DNA of 20,227 nucleotides. Source: an uncultured Acidimicrobiaceae bacterium (GTDB taxonomy: Bacteria > Actinomycetota > Acidimicrobiia > Acidimicrobiales > Microtrichaceae). Both the position numbers and the translations under genes were made by a program. Location: the NCBI GenBank assembly GCA_937868025.1, contig CALMLJ010000483.1, forward strand, positions 1 through 20,227, read 5' to 3'. The notes under the pieces are model-generated. The model saw nothing but the letters and a program-made list of their open reading frames with translations. It made no database searches and was not told where the DNA came from. Below are positions 8,146-16,512 of the stretch, piece by piece (position 1 is the stretch's first letter; every line of letters starts with the position of its first letter).

Positions 8146-8208
8146 ATCTTCGTCCGGTCCGAGGGGGCCGGGTGGACCCCCACCGCGCCCGCAACGAACT
8201 GCCGGGGA

Positions 8209-8823
8209 CTACTCCTCGACGAGGCCGCGTTCGCGGAGGCGACGGCGGTCGTCGGGCGAGATCTCGACGTCGATCGGCGAGAGGAGGTACACGTGGGATG
8301 CCACGCGCTCGACGCTGCCACCGAGGCCGTAGGCCACACCGCTCGAGAAGTCGAGCAGGCGCCGGGCCAGATCGCGATCGAGGTCCTGCAGGTTGACGAT
8401 GACGGGCTGGCGCTTGCGGAACCAGTCGCCGACTTCCTGGGCGTCGTTGAACGTCTTCGGCGTGACGACGTGGGGCCGGGCCGACGCCGAGGAGGCGGCG
8501 GGCACGGGGCGGACCACGCTGCTGCGGGGGCGGACCGGCTCGGGAGCGGTCACCACACCACCACGGGGGCGACCACCGGCGGACGGGAGCACCCGAACGG
8601 ACGCCGACTCGACCGGCTCCTCCCAGTCGGGCATGGGCTCGACCCGCGACGGGGCCGGCACGGCGCGCACGACCGGGCTCGGGTTGACGGTGCCGGTACT
8701 GACCGCACGGTGAGGACCCGTGAGGTCGACGACGGGATCTTCTTCGTAGTCGTCGTAATCGTCGTACTCATCATCGGGACCCAGTCCCAACCACGACATA
8801 CCTTTGCGCAACATCCCAGCCAT
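8209..8823 (-). CDS. sepF: SepF, cell division membrane anchor for FtsZ
   Basis: Ties FtsZ filaments to the membrane; in actinobacteria, which often lack FtsA, it is the main Z-ring anchor. The 204-residue protein has an N-terminal amphipathic, membrane-binding segment (MAGMLRKGMSWLGLG), a variable acidic and then Pro-rich linker (16-118), and the conserved SepF core (119-204) with TPKTFNDAQEVGDWFRK, VIVNLQDLDRDLARRLLDF, SSGVAYGLGGSVERV and VYLLSP. The start at 8823 is set by a perfect AGGAGG 5 bases upstream (8829-8834) and by the family N-terminus. It follows yggS after 99 bases. No ylmG (yggT) gene follows it, unlike the order in Streptomyces and Bacillus. Confidence 0.96.
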   Translation of the reverse strand: MAGMLRKGMSWLGLGPDDEYDDYDDYEEDPVVDLTGPHRAVSTGTVNPSPVVRAVPAPSRVEPMPDWEEPVESASVRVLPSAGGRPRGGVVTAPEPVRPRSSVVRPVPAASSASARPHVVTPKTFNDAQEVGDWFRKRQPVIVNLQDLDRDLARRLLDFSSGVAYGLGGSVERVASHVYLLSPIDVEISPDDRRRLRERGLVEE

Positions 8824-8828
8824 CAACT

Positions 8829-8834
8829 CCTCCT
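8829..8834 (-). promoter_or_regulatory. Ribosome binding site of sepF
   Basis: Perfect AGGAGG on the minus strand, 5 bases before the ATG at 8823, the strongest such site in the window. It decides the start against upstream in-frame codons that reach 8898. Confidence 0.85.
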
Positions 8835-8922
8835 CATGACCTCGACCAGTGTCGCGCACGAGGAACTGCCCGACGGGGACCAGAGTGCCATGAATCATCG
8901 CCGCGTGACAGTTCGCGGTGGT

Positions 8923-9597
8923 TCAAGGTCTCGAACCGAAGATGTCGGTACCCACGCGGACCATGGTCGAACCCTCGGCGATCGCAATCTCGAGGTCGCC
9001 GGACATGCCGATCGAGCACTCCGGGAGGCCCTCGGCGTCGCACAGCGCCCGCAACCGACCGAACGCGGCGGCCACCGTCGCGTCGTCGGCGAGCGGCGCG
9101 ACCCCCATCGCTCCCACCACCGACAGCCCTGCGGCGCGGGCCGACTCGACGAGCCCCGGAGCGTCCTGCCACGACACTCCCCCGCGACCTTCGACGTCGG
9201 CGAGGTTCACCTGCACCATCACCGTCGCGCCCGACACTCGCTTGGCGAGCTCGGCGACGAGGGACGGCCGGTCGACCGATTGGTACACGTCGGTCCACGG
9301 CGCGACGACGCGCACCTTGTTCGTCTGCAGCTGTCCGATGAAGTGCCAGCGGACGGCCGCGCCGACCTCGGGCGCCTTCGCTGCGAACTCCACGGCGTAG
9401 CTCTCGCCGAACTCGACGAACCCCGCAGCGGCAGCGGCGACGATCGTCTCGGCCGGATGCGTCTTGGACACGGCGATGAGCCGGACCCCCGACTCGGCGA
9501 ACGACGGAGCGCCGGCGGCCACACGGATCCGTTCCTCGATCGCCGCTCGTCGCGCGGCCAGCCGATCGACGAGGTCCGGGTCGGGAACGATGCTCAC
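8923..9597 (-). CDS. yggS: YggS/PLPBP family pyridoxal phosphate homeostasis protein
   Basis: PLP-binding protein with an alanine-racemase-like barrel fold and no known enzymatic activity; it buffers PLP and affects amino acid balance. The 224-residue product has the PLP lysine in LIAVSKTHP (Lys45), WHFIGQLQTNKVR, and the C-terminal MSGDLEIAIAEGSTMVRVGTDIFG. The usual FGENY motif reads FGESY here, a minor change. The GTG at 9597 is chosen because GAGGGGG lies about 8 bases upstream and the family begins near this point; the open frame up to 9735 is not needed. It starts 13 bases past the pgeF stop. Its place between pgeF and sepF is the classic ylmD-ylmE-sepF order. Confidence 0.95.
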   Translation of the reverse strand: MSIVPDPDLVDRLAARRAAIEERIRVAAGAPSFAESGVRLIAVSKTHPAETIVAAAAAGFVEFGESYAVEFAAKAPEVGAAVRWHFIGQLQTNKVRVVAPWTDVYQSVDRPSLVAELAKRVSGATVMVQVNLADVEGRGGVSWQDAPGLVESARAAGLSVVGAMGVAPLADDATVAAAFGRLRALCDAEGLPECSIGMSGDLEIAIAEGSTMVRVGTDIFGSRP

Positions 9598-9610
9598 GAC
9601 CGGGGCCCCC

Positions 9611-10297
9611 TCACGGCTCGATCCAGATGACCGACGCCTGGCGACCGGTGTCGGCCCGCGCCCGGTGGGAGAAGTAGCGCGGCGTTCCGTCGGCACCGAC
9701 CGTGGTCGCGGTACACGCCGCAGCGGCCACGTCAACGTCGTCGACCCCCGCCGAACGGAGTGCGCTGCGAACCGCGGCGGTCATGTCGAGGGCAGCGTCG
9801 CCGTCCGCGGTTGCTCCGACCACGTCGGGGCCGAAACGGAGGGCCATCGTCGTCAGGTCCCGCTCGGAGAACTGGTAGGCCGCCGGCGAGATACAGGGGC
9901 CGAGGCGTGCGGAGATGTCCCGGGCCCCCAGGTCGACCAGCGCGCCGACCGTTGCCTCGAGGACGCCCTCGTAGAGGCCCTTCCACCCGGCGTGCGCCGC
10001 ACCGATCACCGGCCCCGCCGACGGGCCCGGTCCGACGGCGGTGAACAGGACCGGTGCGCAGTCGGCCGTCTGCACGGCCAGCACGGCCCCGGGGGCGCTG
10101 GTCACCGCCGCGTCGGCCCGGGCGCCGGCCCACTGGCGGGGCCGCGACACCACGACGACGCCCGCACCGTGCACCTGCTCGAGCCACGTCCACGGGTGCG
10201 GCGCCAGCGCCGAGCGCGCCGCAGCGAGCGCACGCGGCTCGGCGGTGATCGCGAAATCGCCGTCGGCCCGTTCGCTGAAGCGGTGCTGGACCGCCAC
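9611..10297 (-). CDS. pgeF: Peptidoglycan editing factor PgeF (YlmD/YfiH, laccase-domain family)
   Basis: Copper- or zinc-containing hydrolase family protein. The E. coli member removes wrongly placed L-Ser from UDP-MurNAc precursors, and relatives have been called polyphenol oxidases or purine nucleoside phosphorylases. The 228-residue product shows the metal site in EQVHG (His43), TADCAPVLF (Cys80) and AAHAGWKG (His102), with GPCISPAAYQ and YFSHRARADTGRQASVIW at the C-terminus. There is an insertion of about five residues between Cys80 and His102. GTG at 10297 lies 9 bases after the ftsZ stop; a run of G is the only, weak, ribosome site. The link to murein precursor quality control suits its place in the dcw cluster. 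Confidence 0.94.
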   Translation of the reverse strand: MAVQHRFSERADGDFAITAEPRALAAARSALAPHPWTWLEQVHGAGVVVVSRPRQWAGARADAAVTSAPGAVLAVQTADCAPVLFTAVGPGPSAGPVIGAAHAGWKGLYEGVLEATVGALVDLGARDISARLGPCISPAAYQFSERDLTTMALRFGPDVVGATADGDAALDMTAAVRSALRSAGVDDVDVAAAACTATTVGADGTPRYFSHRARADTGRQASVIWIEP

Positions 10298-10306
10298 GAC
10301 CGGCCC

Positions 10307-11446
10307 CTACTTCAGGAAGCTGGGGACGTCGAAGTCGTCGGCGTCGGAATCGCCGGAGTCGTCATCGTCGTCGTCGGCGAACACGTCGGCGAGCGGGATG
10401 TCGTCGTCGGAACGGGGGCGACGCTCCTCGCGCCCACCCGACGACCCACTCGAGCTGCGCCGCGACGAGGCCGCCGCGGCTGCGGCCTTGGGATCTTCCC
10501 ACCGCTCGAACCCGGCGGCGATGACCGTGACACGGACCTCGTCGCCCATCTCGTCGTCGATGGTCGTGCCGAAGATGATGTTGGCCTCGGCGTGCGCCAC
10601 CTCGTGGATGACCGTCGCCGCCTCGTTGACCTCGAACAGCGTGAGGTCGGAGCCGCCGCAGATGTTGAGGAGGATGCCGCGGGCGCCGTCGATCGCCGAC
10701 TCGAGCAGCGGCGAGCTGATCGCCTGGCGGGCGGCCGACATGGCCCGACCCTCGCCCGAGGCGTAACCGACACCCAGGAGTGCGGTGCCGGCGTCGTGCA
10801 TGATCATCTTGACGTCGGCGAAGTCGGTGTTGATCAGGCCCGGCGTCGTGATGAGGTCGGTGATGCCCTGCACACCCTGGAGCAGGACCTCGTCGGCCAT
10901 CTTGAACGCGTTGAGCACCGACGTCTTGTCGTTGGCGACCGACAGCAGCCGGTCGTTGGGGATGACGATCTGGGTGTCGACCTTCTCCTTGAGCTTGCCG
11001 ATGCCCTGCTCGGCCTGCACCGAGCGCCGACGGCCCTCGAAGAGGAAGGGACGGGTGACGACGGCGATGGTGAGCGCGCCGATCGCCTTGGCGACCTCGG
11101 CCACGACCGGTGCGCCACCGGTACCGGTGCCGCCGCCTTCGCCGGCGGTGATGAACACCATGTCGGCGCCGCGGAGCACCTCTTCGATCTCGGCCTTGTG
11201 GTCCTCCGCCGCCTGGCGACCGACCTCGGGATCGGAGCCCGCACCGAGGCCACGGGTGACCTCACGACCGATGTCGAGCTTCACATCCGCGTCGCTCATC
11301 AGCAACGCCTGGGCGTCGGTGTTGATGGCGATGAACTCCACACCCTTCAACCCGGCGTCGATCATCCGGTTCACGGCGTTGCAGCCGCCCCCACCGATGC
11401 CGACCACCTTGATGACTGCGAGGTAGTTCTGCGGATTGTGAGCCAT
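10307..11446 (-). CDS. ftsZ: Cell division protein FtsZ
   Basis: Tubulin-like GTPase that polymerises into the Z ring. The 379-residue protein has [26 protein letters not shown], the tubulin signature [11 protein letters not shown] (101-111), PNDRLL, and the T7 loop INTDFADVK with catalytic Asp208 and Asp211. The globular part ends near 320. A linker follows (321-368), first Ser/Arg-rich and then strongly acidic with six consecutive Asp (358-363). The last residues, [10 protein letters not shown], are the conserved C-terminal peptide that binds SepF and other partners. ATG at 11446 has GGAGGT 9 bases upstream (11456-11461). The reading frame stays open far upstream without a stop, but this is only a consequence of high GC. 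It stands 203 bases after ftsQ, and no ftsA is present. Confidence 0.99.
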   Translation of the reverse strand: MAHNPQNYLAVIKVVGIGGGGCNAVNRMIDAGLKGVEFIAINTDAQALLMSDADVKLDIGREVTRGLGAGSDPEVGRQAAEDHKAEIEEVLRGADMVFITAGEGGGTGTGGAPVVAEVAKAIGALTIAVVTRPFLFEGRRRSVQAEQGIGKLKEKVDTQIVIPNDRLLSVANDKTSVLNAFKMADEVLLQGVQGITDLITTPGLINTDFADVKMIMHDAGTALLGVGYASGEGRAMSAARQAISSPLLESAIDGARGILLNICGGSDLTLFEVNEAATVIHEVAHAEANIIFGTTIDDEMGDEVRVTVIAAGFERWEDPKAAAAAASSRRSSSGSSGGREERRPRSDDDIPLADVFADDDDDDSGDSDADDFDVPSFLK

Positions 11447-11580
11447 TGGGAGGGGACCTCCGATGCGAACCGGCGACGGCTGCTTCGTGCAAATTGTGGG
11501 GAGACGGAATGATGGTGCGAACCGAAGATCGCAGGCAATCGGGCAGTGCGATCCGACCGAGAATCGGGACGGACCGACCC

Positions 11581-11586
11581 ACTCTA
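11581..11586 (-). promoter_or_regulatory. Possible -10 element of ftsZ
   Basis: Minus-strand TAGAGT, the same hexamer as before pafE, in the ftsQ-ftsZ gap. It would give a leader of about 130 bases. No good -35 is seen, and the assignment rests mainly on the long gap and the common presence of ftsZ promoters in this position in other actinobacteria. Confidence 0.25.
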
Positions 11587-11596
11587 GGTGAACTCT

Positions 11597-11627
11597 CCAC
11601 GGGGGGTCGAGTGTCACACTCCCGTGG
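11597..11627 (-). terminator. Hairpin after ftsQ (terminator or attenuator)
   Basis: Outer arms CCACGGG (11597-11603) and CCCGTGG (11621-11627) pair fully, and inside them GAGTG (11609-11613) can pair with CACTC (11617-11621) as a competing or stacked stem. It starts 22 bases past the ftsQ stop, with no U-run. It may set the ratio of ftsZ to the upstream wall genes. Confidence 0.45.
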
Positions 11628-11649
11628 ACCTTGACCGTCGAGGTCCGGT

Positions 11650-12990
11650 TCAGGCCGACGGCACCGTGGTGGCGGGGTCGGGTGGGGTCGTGGTCGCCGG
11701 CGCCTCCGGCGCAACGTCGGTCTCGGGCGGGGCGACGGGCTGACCCGTGGCGGGATCGATCGTCGCGCCCGTGGCCGGATCGACGACGGGGGCCGGTGGC
11801 GGCGGATCGCAGTCGGGGTTGCGCCGCATCGTCGGCGCCGTGGGCACCCGGACGTCGAGCTGGCACACCCCGCGCAGGTCGATCTGGGGGCCGAGCATCG
11901 TTTTGGTGGCGAGCAGCTTGCGCTCCGCGTCCTCGACGGTGCCGAACAGGACGGTCCGCTTCTCGCCGAGGTCGAAGACGAGTTCGCCCTCGGCGGTGAT
12001 GCTCATCTTCTGGATCTGGACGGCGATCTCGAACGACATCGACCCCATCACGTCGACCGCGGCGGCCAGCGGAGGCGATAGGCGGGAGCCGACCTTCGCC
12101 GGCGGGTCCTCGGTGACCTCGACATGCTGGAGGAACTCGTCGCCGGTCGCGACGGCGATGATCACACCACCCTCCCCCACGACCACACCGCGGGTCGGGC
12201 CGACGACCACCGCAATGGCCCGACGGTCGGTGAGCCGCACCGAGATGGAGTCGGGAAAGCGGCGTTGCACGACGACGCGGACGAACCGAGGGTCGTCCCG
12301 CAGCTCGGCGGCGACCGACGCCGGGTCCACGAAGAGGATCGGATCGCCGATGCGGACGCCGGTGCGGGCGGCAAGACCGTCGAGGTCGAGCTGGTCGGAC
12401 CCGACGATCGAGATGTCGTCGACGTCGAGCAACGGCGAATACGCGGCGCCCACGACGCCGGCACCCAACACCACCAGTCCGAAGAGAGCGCCGACGCGCC
12501 GACGGCGGCGGCGACGGTTGTCCGAGACGACGTCCTCGCGCCGGCGTTCCAGTCGTTCGTCGACGACGATGCCCGGATCCGGCGGCGCCGGCTCGTCGCC
12601 GACGAGCGAGGATGCGAACGGATCGGTGACACCGGGCCCGACCGTCGGGTCGTCGTCCGCGTACCGGGGCGGGTCGAGCGCAATGTCGATCACCGCCCGC
12701 TGTGGCACGACGTCGTGGGGATCGGCGTCGGGGCGGGCGGTCACCTCGAGCGCGAGTTCGGCCAGATCCATCGCCTGGGTCGCGACGACCCGGGGGTCGG
12801 CCACGTAGTCCTCGAAACTGGTGTCCTCGGGCTCGTCGCTCCACCCCGTCATCGACGGCGCGTACGGATCGGGGTACAGCTCGTCGGGGCCGTACGCGAG
12901 CACCTGCGGACGGTCGTCGGCGTCGCCGCGACGGCCGGCCCGAACCGCGTCGACCTGACCCGTGTCGCCGGGGCGCATCGTGTCGCTCAC
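11650..12990 (-). CDS. ftsQ: Cell division protein FtsQ (DivIB family) with long tails
   Basis: Bitopic membrane protein of the divisome that links FtsB/FtsL and the septal synthase. It has 446 residues against the usual 250-320. Residues 1-165 are a hydrophilic cytoplasmic region ending in seven consecutive Arg (159-165). One membrane helix spans about 166-185. The POTRA domain (about 189-257) reads [22 protein letters not shown] and [22 protein letters not shown]. The FtsQ/DivIB beta domain follows to about 390, then a Pro/Thr/Ala-rich extracellular tail with DPATG twice. The GTG at 12990 overlaps the murB stop as GTGA and has GGAGG 6 bases upstream (12997-13001), so it is preferred over the ATG four codons in. 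Confidence 0.92.
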   Translation of the reverse strand: MSDTMRPGDTGQVDAVRAGRRGDADDRPQVLAYGPDELYPDPYAPSMTGWSDEPEDTSFEDYVADPRVVATQAMDLAELALEVTARPDADPHDVVPQRAVIDIALDPPRYADDDPTVGPGVTDPFASSLVGDEPAPPDPGIVVDERLERRREDVVSDNRRRRRRRVGALFGLVVLGAGVVGAAYSPLLDVDDISIVGSDQLDLDGLAARTGVRIGDPILFVDPASVAAELRDDPRFVRVVVQRRFPDSISVRLTDRRAIAVVVGPTRGVVVGEGGVIIAVATGDEFLQHVEVTEDPPAKVGSRLSPPLAAAVDVMGSMSFEIAVQIQKMSITAEGELVFDLGEKRTVLFGTVEDAERKLLATKTMLGPQIDLRGVCQLDVRVPTAPTMRRNPDCDPPPPAPVVDPATGATIDPATGQPVAPPETDVAPEAPATTTPPDPATTVPSA

Positions 12991-13955
12991 GACCGGCCTC
13001 CGGCTGCCTCGACGGTCGCCGCGTCGTACCCGACCATGGCGGTCTCGGCGTGCAGGTCGACGCCCAGCGTCTCGGCGACGGTGGACCGGACGTGGACCAT
13101 GAGCGCCACGATGTCGTCGGCGCGGCCACCGGGGTCGGCCTGGACGAAGTTGGCGTGCTTCGTCGACACTTCTGCGGTCCCGATCCGGTGGCCCTTGCAC
13201 CCGGCCACGTCGATGAGCCGACCGGCCGAGTCGCCGGTGGGGTTGGTGAAGACCGACCCGGCGTTCTGCCCGCCGGGCTGGTGGTGGCGACGCCACCGCA
13301 CGATCTCGGCCAACTCGGCCTCACCGGCTTCGGCGTTGCCGTCGGCCAGGTCGAGGGTCGCCTCGACGACGATCTGGTGGGCACCGATCGACGACCTCCG
13401 GTACCCGAGGTCGCACTCCACCACGGACATCACGACATCTTGACCGGCGCGCAGATCGACCACGCGGACCTCCCGCAGTGACGCTGCCATGTCCGACCCG
13501 TGACCGCCCGCGTTCATGCGCACGGCGCCACCGATGCTCCCGGGCACACCCACGGCCCACTCGAACCCGGTGAGGCCCGCGGCCACGGTGCGCCGGGCGA
13601 CGACCGGCAGGCTCGCCGCACCTCCGGCCACGACGGTGGTCCCGTCGACGTCGACCGCGGCGAACGCCTCACCCAGCTGCACGGCGACGCCCGGGAACCC
13701 GGAGTCGGCGACGAGGAGATTGGAGCCCTTGCCGACCACCAGCGTCCGCACGCCCGTCGAGCTCGTGACCTCCGCGAGCCGGACGAGTTCCTCCGCCGAC
13801 CGAACCTCGGCGAACCACGACGCCCGCCCTCCCACTCGGTAGGTGGTGAGCGGACCCAGCGGACGTTGAGCCTCGACATCGAGACCGGCGTCGAACAGCG
13901 CCGCGCCCACATCGTCGAGCGATGCGGCGAACGCCACGTCGGGCTCGCCCGTCAC
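12987..13955 (-). CDS. murB: UDP-N-acetylenolpyruvoylglucosamine reductase MurB
   Basis: FAD enzyme that reduces UDP-GlcNAc-enolpyruvate to UDP-MurNAc with NADPH, in the cytoplasm. The 322-residue protein has [59 protein letters not shown] (Tyr175, Arg176), NAGSVFTNP with the proton-donor Ser234, and LHAETAM with Glu304. The length and lack of an extra Tyr-loop region fit the shorter, Gram-positive (type II) class. The GTG at 13955 overlaps the murC stop as GTGA, with GGAGG 4 bases upstream (13960-13964). ftsQ then overlaps its stop in the same way, so murC, murB and ftsQ are translated in close coupling. Confidence 0.97.
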   Translation of the reverse strand: MTGEPDVAFAASLDDVGAALFDAGLDVEAQRPLGPLTTYRVGGRASWFAEVRSAEELVRLAEVTSSTGVRTLVVGKGSNLLVADSGFPGVAVQLGEAFAAVDVDGTTVVAGGAASLPVVARRTVAAGLTGFEWAVGVPGSIGGAVRMNAGGHGSDMAASLREVRVVDLRAGQDVVMSVVECDLGYRRSSIGAHQIVVEATLDLADGNAEAGEAELAEIVRWRRHHQPGGQNAGSVFTNPTGDSAGRLIDVAGCKGHRIGTAEVSTKHANFVQADPGGRADDIVALMVHVRSTVAETLGVDLHAETAMVGYDAATVEAAGGRS

Positions 13956-15379
13956 TCCGCCTCCAGCGCCGCGACGAGCTGGTCGGGCAGCGTCGTCAGG
14001 TCGCCGGCGCCCATCGTGAGGCAGAGGTCGCCGGTGCCGAGCAGTGCCGGTAGCCCGGCGAGAAGGTCGGCCCGGGTCGGCAGCCACAGCACCTCGGCGT
14101 GCGGGTGCGCCGCGGCGACGGCGTCCACCACCAGGTGGCCGGTGACGCCGTCGACGGGGGCCTCCCCCGCCGCGTAGATGTCGGTGATCACCACGACGTC
14201 GGCGGCGGCGAACGCATCGGCGTACTCCCGCCACACCGAACCGGTCCGGCTGTAGCGGTGGGGTTGGAAGACGGCGACGATGCGATCCCACCCGCCTGCG
14301 GCGGCACCACTCGTGGCAGCGTCGAGGACGGCGCGGACCTCGGTCGGCATGTGGGCGTAGTCGTCGATGAACGTGATGCCGGCGGTGGTGCCGCGGTGCT
14401 CGAAGCGGCGACCGACGCCGCGATAGCGAGCGATGCCCGCCGCAGCGCCGACGGGATCGGCGCCGATCGACACCGCGAGCGCGAACGCCGCGGTGGCGTT
14501 GAGGACGAGGTGCCGACCGGGCAGGCTCAACGAGAGGTGGTGCTCCACGCCATCGGGATCGGTGAGCGTCCACCGCATGCCATCGGTGGCGTCGACGTCG
14601 GAGATCACGAAGTCGGCCAGGCCGGACTCGCCGTAGGAGTGCGACTGGGGGAACTGGTCGATGAGCGGAGCGGCGCCGACGTCGTCGGCACAGATGATCA
14701 CGGGACCCTCGGTGCCGTCGGCGAAGCGTTCGAAGGCCGCAACGAGCTCCTCGAACGATCCGTGGTGGTCGAGGTGGTCCGGCTCGATGTTGGTGATCAC
14801 GGCGCCGGCGCGGGGCGGCGCGAGGAAGGTCGAGTCGCTCTCGTCCGCCTCGAGCACGAACCACTCCGACCCGGTCCATCGTGCGCCCGCGCCGGACCCG
14901 GCGCCGAGGCCGGGAACGGTGCCGCCGATGATGAACGAGGGGTCGAGGCCGGCGCCGTCGAGCGCGAGGGCGGTGAGGGCCGACGTGGTCGTCTTGCCAT
15001 GGGTGCCCGAGATCGAGAGGGTCCGGCGGGTCGCCCCGATTGCCGCGAGGAGGTCGTAGCGGTGGGCAACGGGAACACCCGCCTGCTCGGCGGCGACGAC
15101 GTCGACGTCGTCACGGGGCACGGCGGTCGACACCCCGACGACGTCGGCGTCGGCCGCGAGGTCGGGGGCCGAGCCGACCCGGGCGTCGATGCCGCTCAGG
15201 CGAAGCCGCTGCAGCGTCGCCGAATCGTTGCGGTCACTGCCGGTCACCCGATGGCCGAGCGCAGCGAGCACCTCGGCGATCGCCGACATGCCGGCTCCGC
15301 CGATGCCGACGAGGTGCACGCGCAGCGGGGCTCCGCCGACGTCGAGGTCGACGCGGTCGTACGGCACGGTCCCCGCCAT
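13952..15379 (-). CDS. murC: UDP-N-acetylmuramate-L-alanine ligase MurC
   Basis: ATP-dependent Mur ligase that adds L-Ala to UDP-MurNAc. The 475-residue protein has the Rossmann-like start VHLVGIGGAGMSAIAEVL, the P-loop SISGTHGKTTTSAL (GTHGKTT at 125-131), EADESDSTFL, NIEPDHLDHHG, GVGRRFEHRG, and a C-terminal domain with DDYAHMPTEVRAVL. In the last motif the more usual DDY(G/A)HHPTE has Met in place of the second His. ATG at 15379 shares a base with the murG stop (TGATG). The frame is open upstream to 15454, but a start there would bury it in murG and add residues not seen in the family. Confidence 0.97.
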   Translation of the reverse strand: MAGTVPYDRVDLDVGGAPLRVHLVGIGGAGMSAIAEVLAALGHRVTGSDRNDSATLQRLRLSGIDARVGSAPDLAADADVVGVSTAVPRDDVDVVAAEQAGVPVAHRYDLLAAIGATRRTLSISGTHGKTTTSALTALALDGAGLDPSFIIGGTVPGLGAGSGAGARWTGSEWFVLEADESDSTFLAPPRAGAVITNIEPDHLDHHGSFEELVAAFERFADGTEGPVIICADDVGAAPLIDQFPQSHSYGESGLADFVISDVDATDGMRWTLTDPDGVEHHLSLSLPGRHLVLNATAAFALAVSIGADPVGAAAGIARYRGVGRRFEHRGTTAGITFIDDYAHMPTEVRAVLDAATSGAAAGGWDRIVAVFQPHRYSRTGSVWREYADAFAAADVVVITDIYAAGEAPVDGVTGHLVVDAVAAAHPHAEVLWLPTRADLLAGLPALLGTGDLCLTMGAGDLTTLPDQLVAALEAE

Positions 15380-16512
15380 CAGCGGGCCCCGGCCATCTGC
15401 GCGAGCAACAGGTCGGCAGCGTCGGCCGCAGCGTGGGGCCGACCGATCGTCCACGCGTCGCGGGCCATCGCGTCGAGCCGCGCCGGCTCGTCGACGAGCG
15501 GGCCGAGGACCGCTGCCAGGCCCTCGGTCGTGCAGTCGGCGTCGTCGAGCAGGACGGCGGAGCCGACGTCGACCAGCGCCCGGGCGTTGTGCCGCTGGTG
15601 GTCACCGGGGGCGATGGGGAGGGGCACGAGGATCGACGGGAGGCCGACGACCGCGAGCTCGGCAACGGTCGTGCCCCCGGAACGGCAGACGGCGACGTCC
15701 GCTGCGGCGAGAAGTTGGTCCATGTGTTCTTCGTACTCGACCGGCTGGTAGCCGATGGCCGCGTCGTCCACCTCGGGGCGACGGAACGAGGCCCAGTCGC
15801 GGCGGCCGACCACGTGGTACACGTGCAGATCGCCACGGTCGCGCCACGCCTCGGTCAGACCGGCGACCGCTTCGTTGATGCGGCGGGAGCCCAATGAGCC
15901 GGCGAATGCCGCCACGACAATGCGGTCCTCGGGGATGCCGAGCGCGTGCCGCGCCGCTGCCTGGCGATCGCCGATGCCCGAGGGATCGGCGGGCCGGAGA
16001 GCGAGGATCTCGTCGCGGACAGGGTTGCCCGTAACCGTCGCCCGAGGCAGGCCCGTGCCTTCGAACGGCACCGCCGCGGCCCGAGCGAAGCGGCCGAGCC
16101 AACGGTTGGCGGCCCCCGCCACGGCGTTCTGCTCGGCGAGCACCAGGGGCACACGCCACACGACCGCTGCGGCAGCCGCAGCGACGCTCGCGTAACCGCC
16201 GAGGCTCAGGACGACCGCTGGCCGACGACGCCCGACGATCCAGAACGCCCGGACCGCGGCGACGACGAGACCGAACACGGCGCCGACGTTCGCCGGGGTG
16301 AGCCGACGCTGGATCCCGCGACCGGGCAGCACGATGAGTTCGATGCCCGACGGGGGCACGAGCGTCGACTCCTGGCCGCGTTCCGAACCGATCCACAACA
16401 GCCGATCGAGGGGCTCGCCACGGTCGACGAGGGCCGAGGCGATCGAGAGGCCGGGGAGGATGTGGCCGGCGGTGCCGCCCCCGGCGATGACGATCGGGCG
16501 GACGCCGCTCAT
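15379..16512 (-). CDS. murG: UDP-GlcNAc:lipid I transferase MurG
   Basis: Peripheral membrane glycosyltransferase (GT28, GT-B fold) that turns lipid I into lipid II on the inner face of the membrane. The 377-residue protein has IAGGGTAGHILPGLSIA (GGGTAGH at 11-17), LSLGGYAS, PLVLAEQNAVAGAANRWL, VTGNPVR, AFAGSLGSRRINEAV, and the donor site CRSGGTTVAELAVVGLPSIL with PLPIAPGDHQRHNA. The GSLG and SGGTT spellings differ slightly from the usual GGSQGA and SRAGA but keep the glycine pattern. ATG at 16512 overlaps the ftsW stop as ATGA. Confidence 0.97.
   Translation of the reverse strand: MSGVRPIVIAGGGTAGHILPGLSIASALVDRGEPLDRLLWIGSERGQESTLVPPSGIELIVLPGRGIQRRLTPANVGAVFGLVVAAVRAFWIVGRRRPAVVLSLGGYASVAAAAAAVVWRVPLVLAEQNAVAGAANRWLGRFARAAAVPFEGTGLPRATVTGNPVRDEILALRPADPSGIGDRQAAARHALGIPEDRIVVAAFAGSLGSRRINEAVAGLTEAWRDRGDLHVYHVVGRRDWASFRRPEVDDAAIGYQPVEYEEHMDQLLAAADVAVCRSGGTTVAELAVVGLPSILVPLPIAPGDHQRHNARALVDVGSAVLLDDADCTTEGLAAVLGPLVDEPARLDAMARDAWTIGRPHAAADAADLLLAQMAGAR

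Noticed and set aside
9464..11512. 682-residue plus-strand open frame
   Set aside because: Shadow of yggS, pgeF and ftsZ; no motif, and its content is typical of antisense GC-rich DNA.
10307..13384. Apparent 1025-residue fusion ending in FtsZ
   Set aside because: Upstream of the FtsZ start the frame is simply free of stops and reads through ftsQ and murB in the wrong frame. A ribosome site and the conserved FtsZ N-terminus fix the start at 11446.
14099..15751. 550-residue plus-strand open frame
   Set aside because: Antisense to murC and murG; no start signal or domain.
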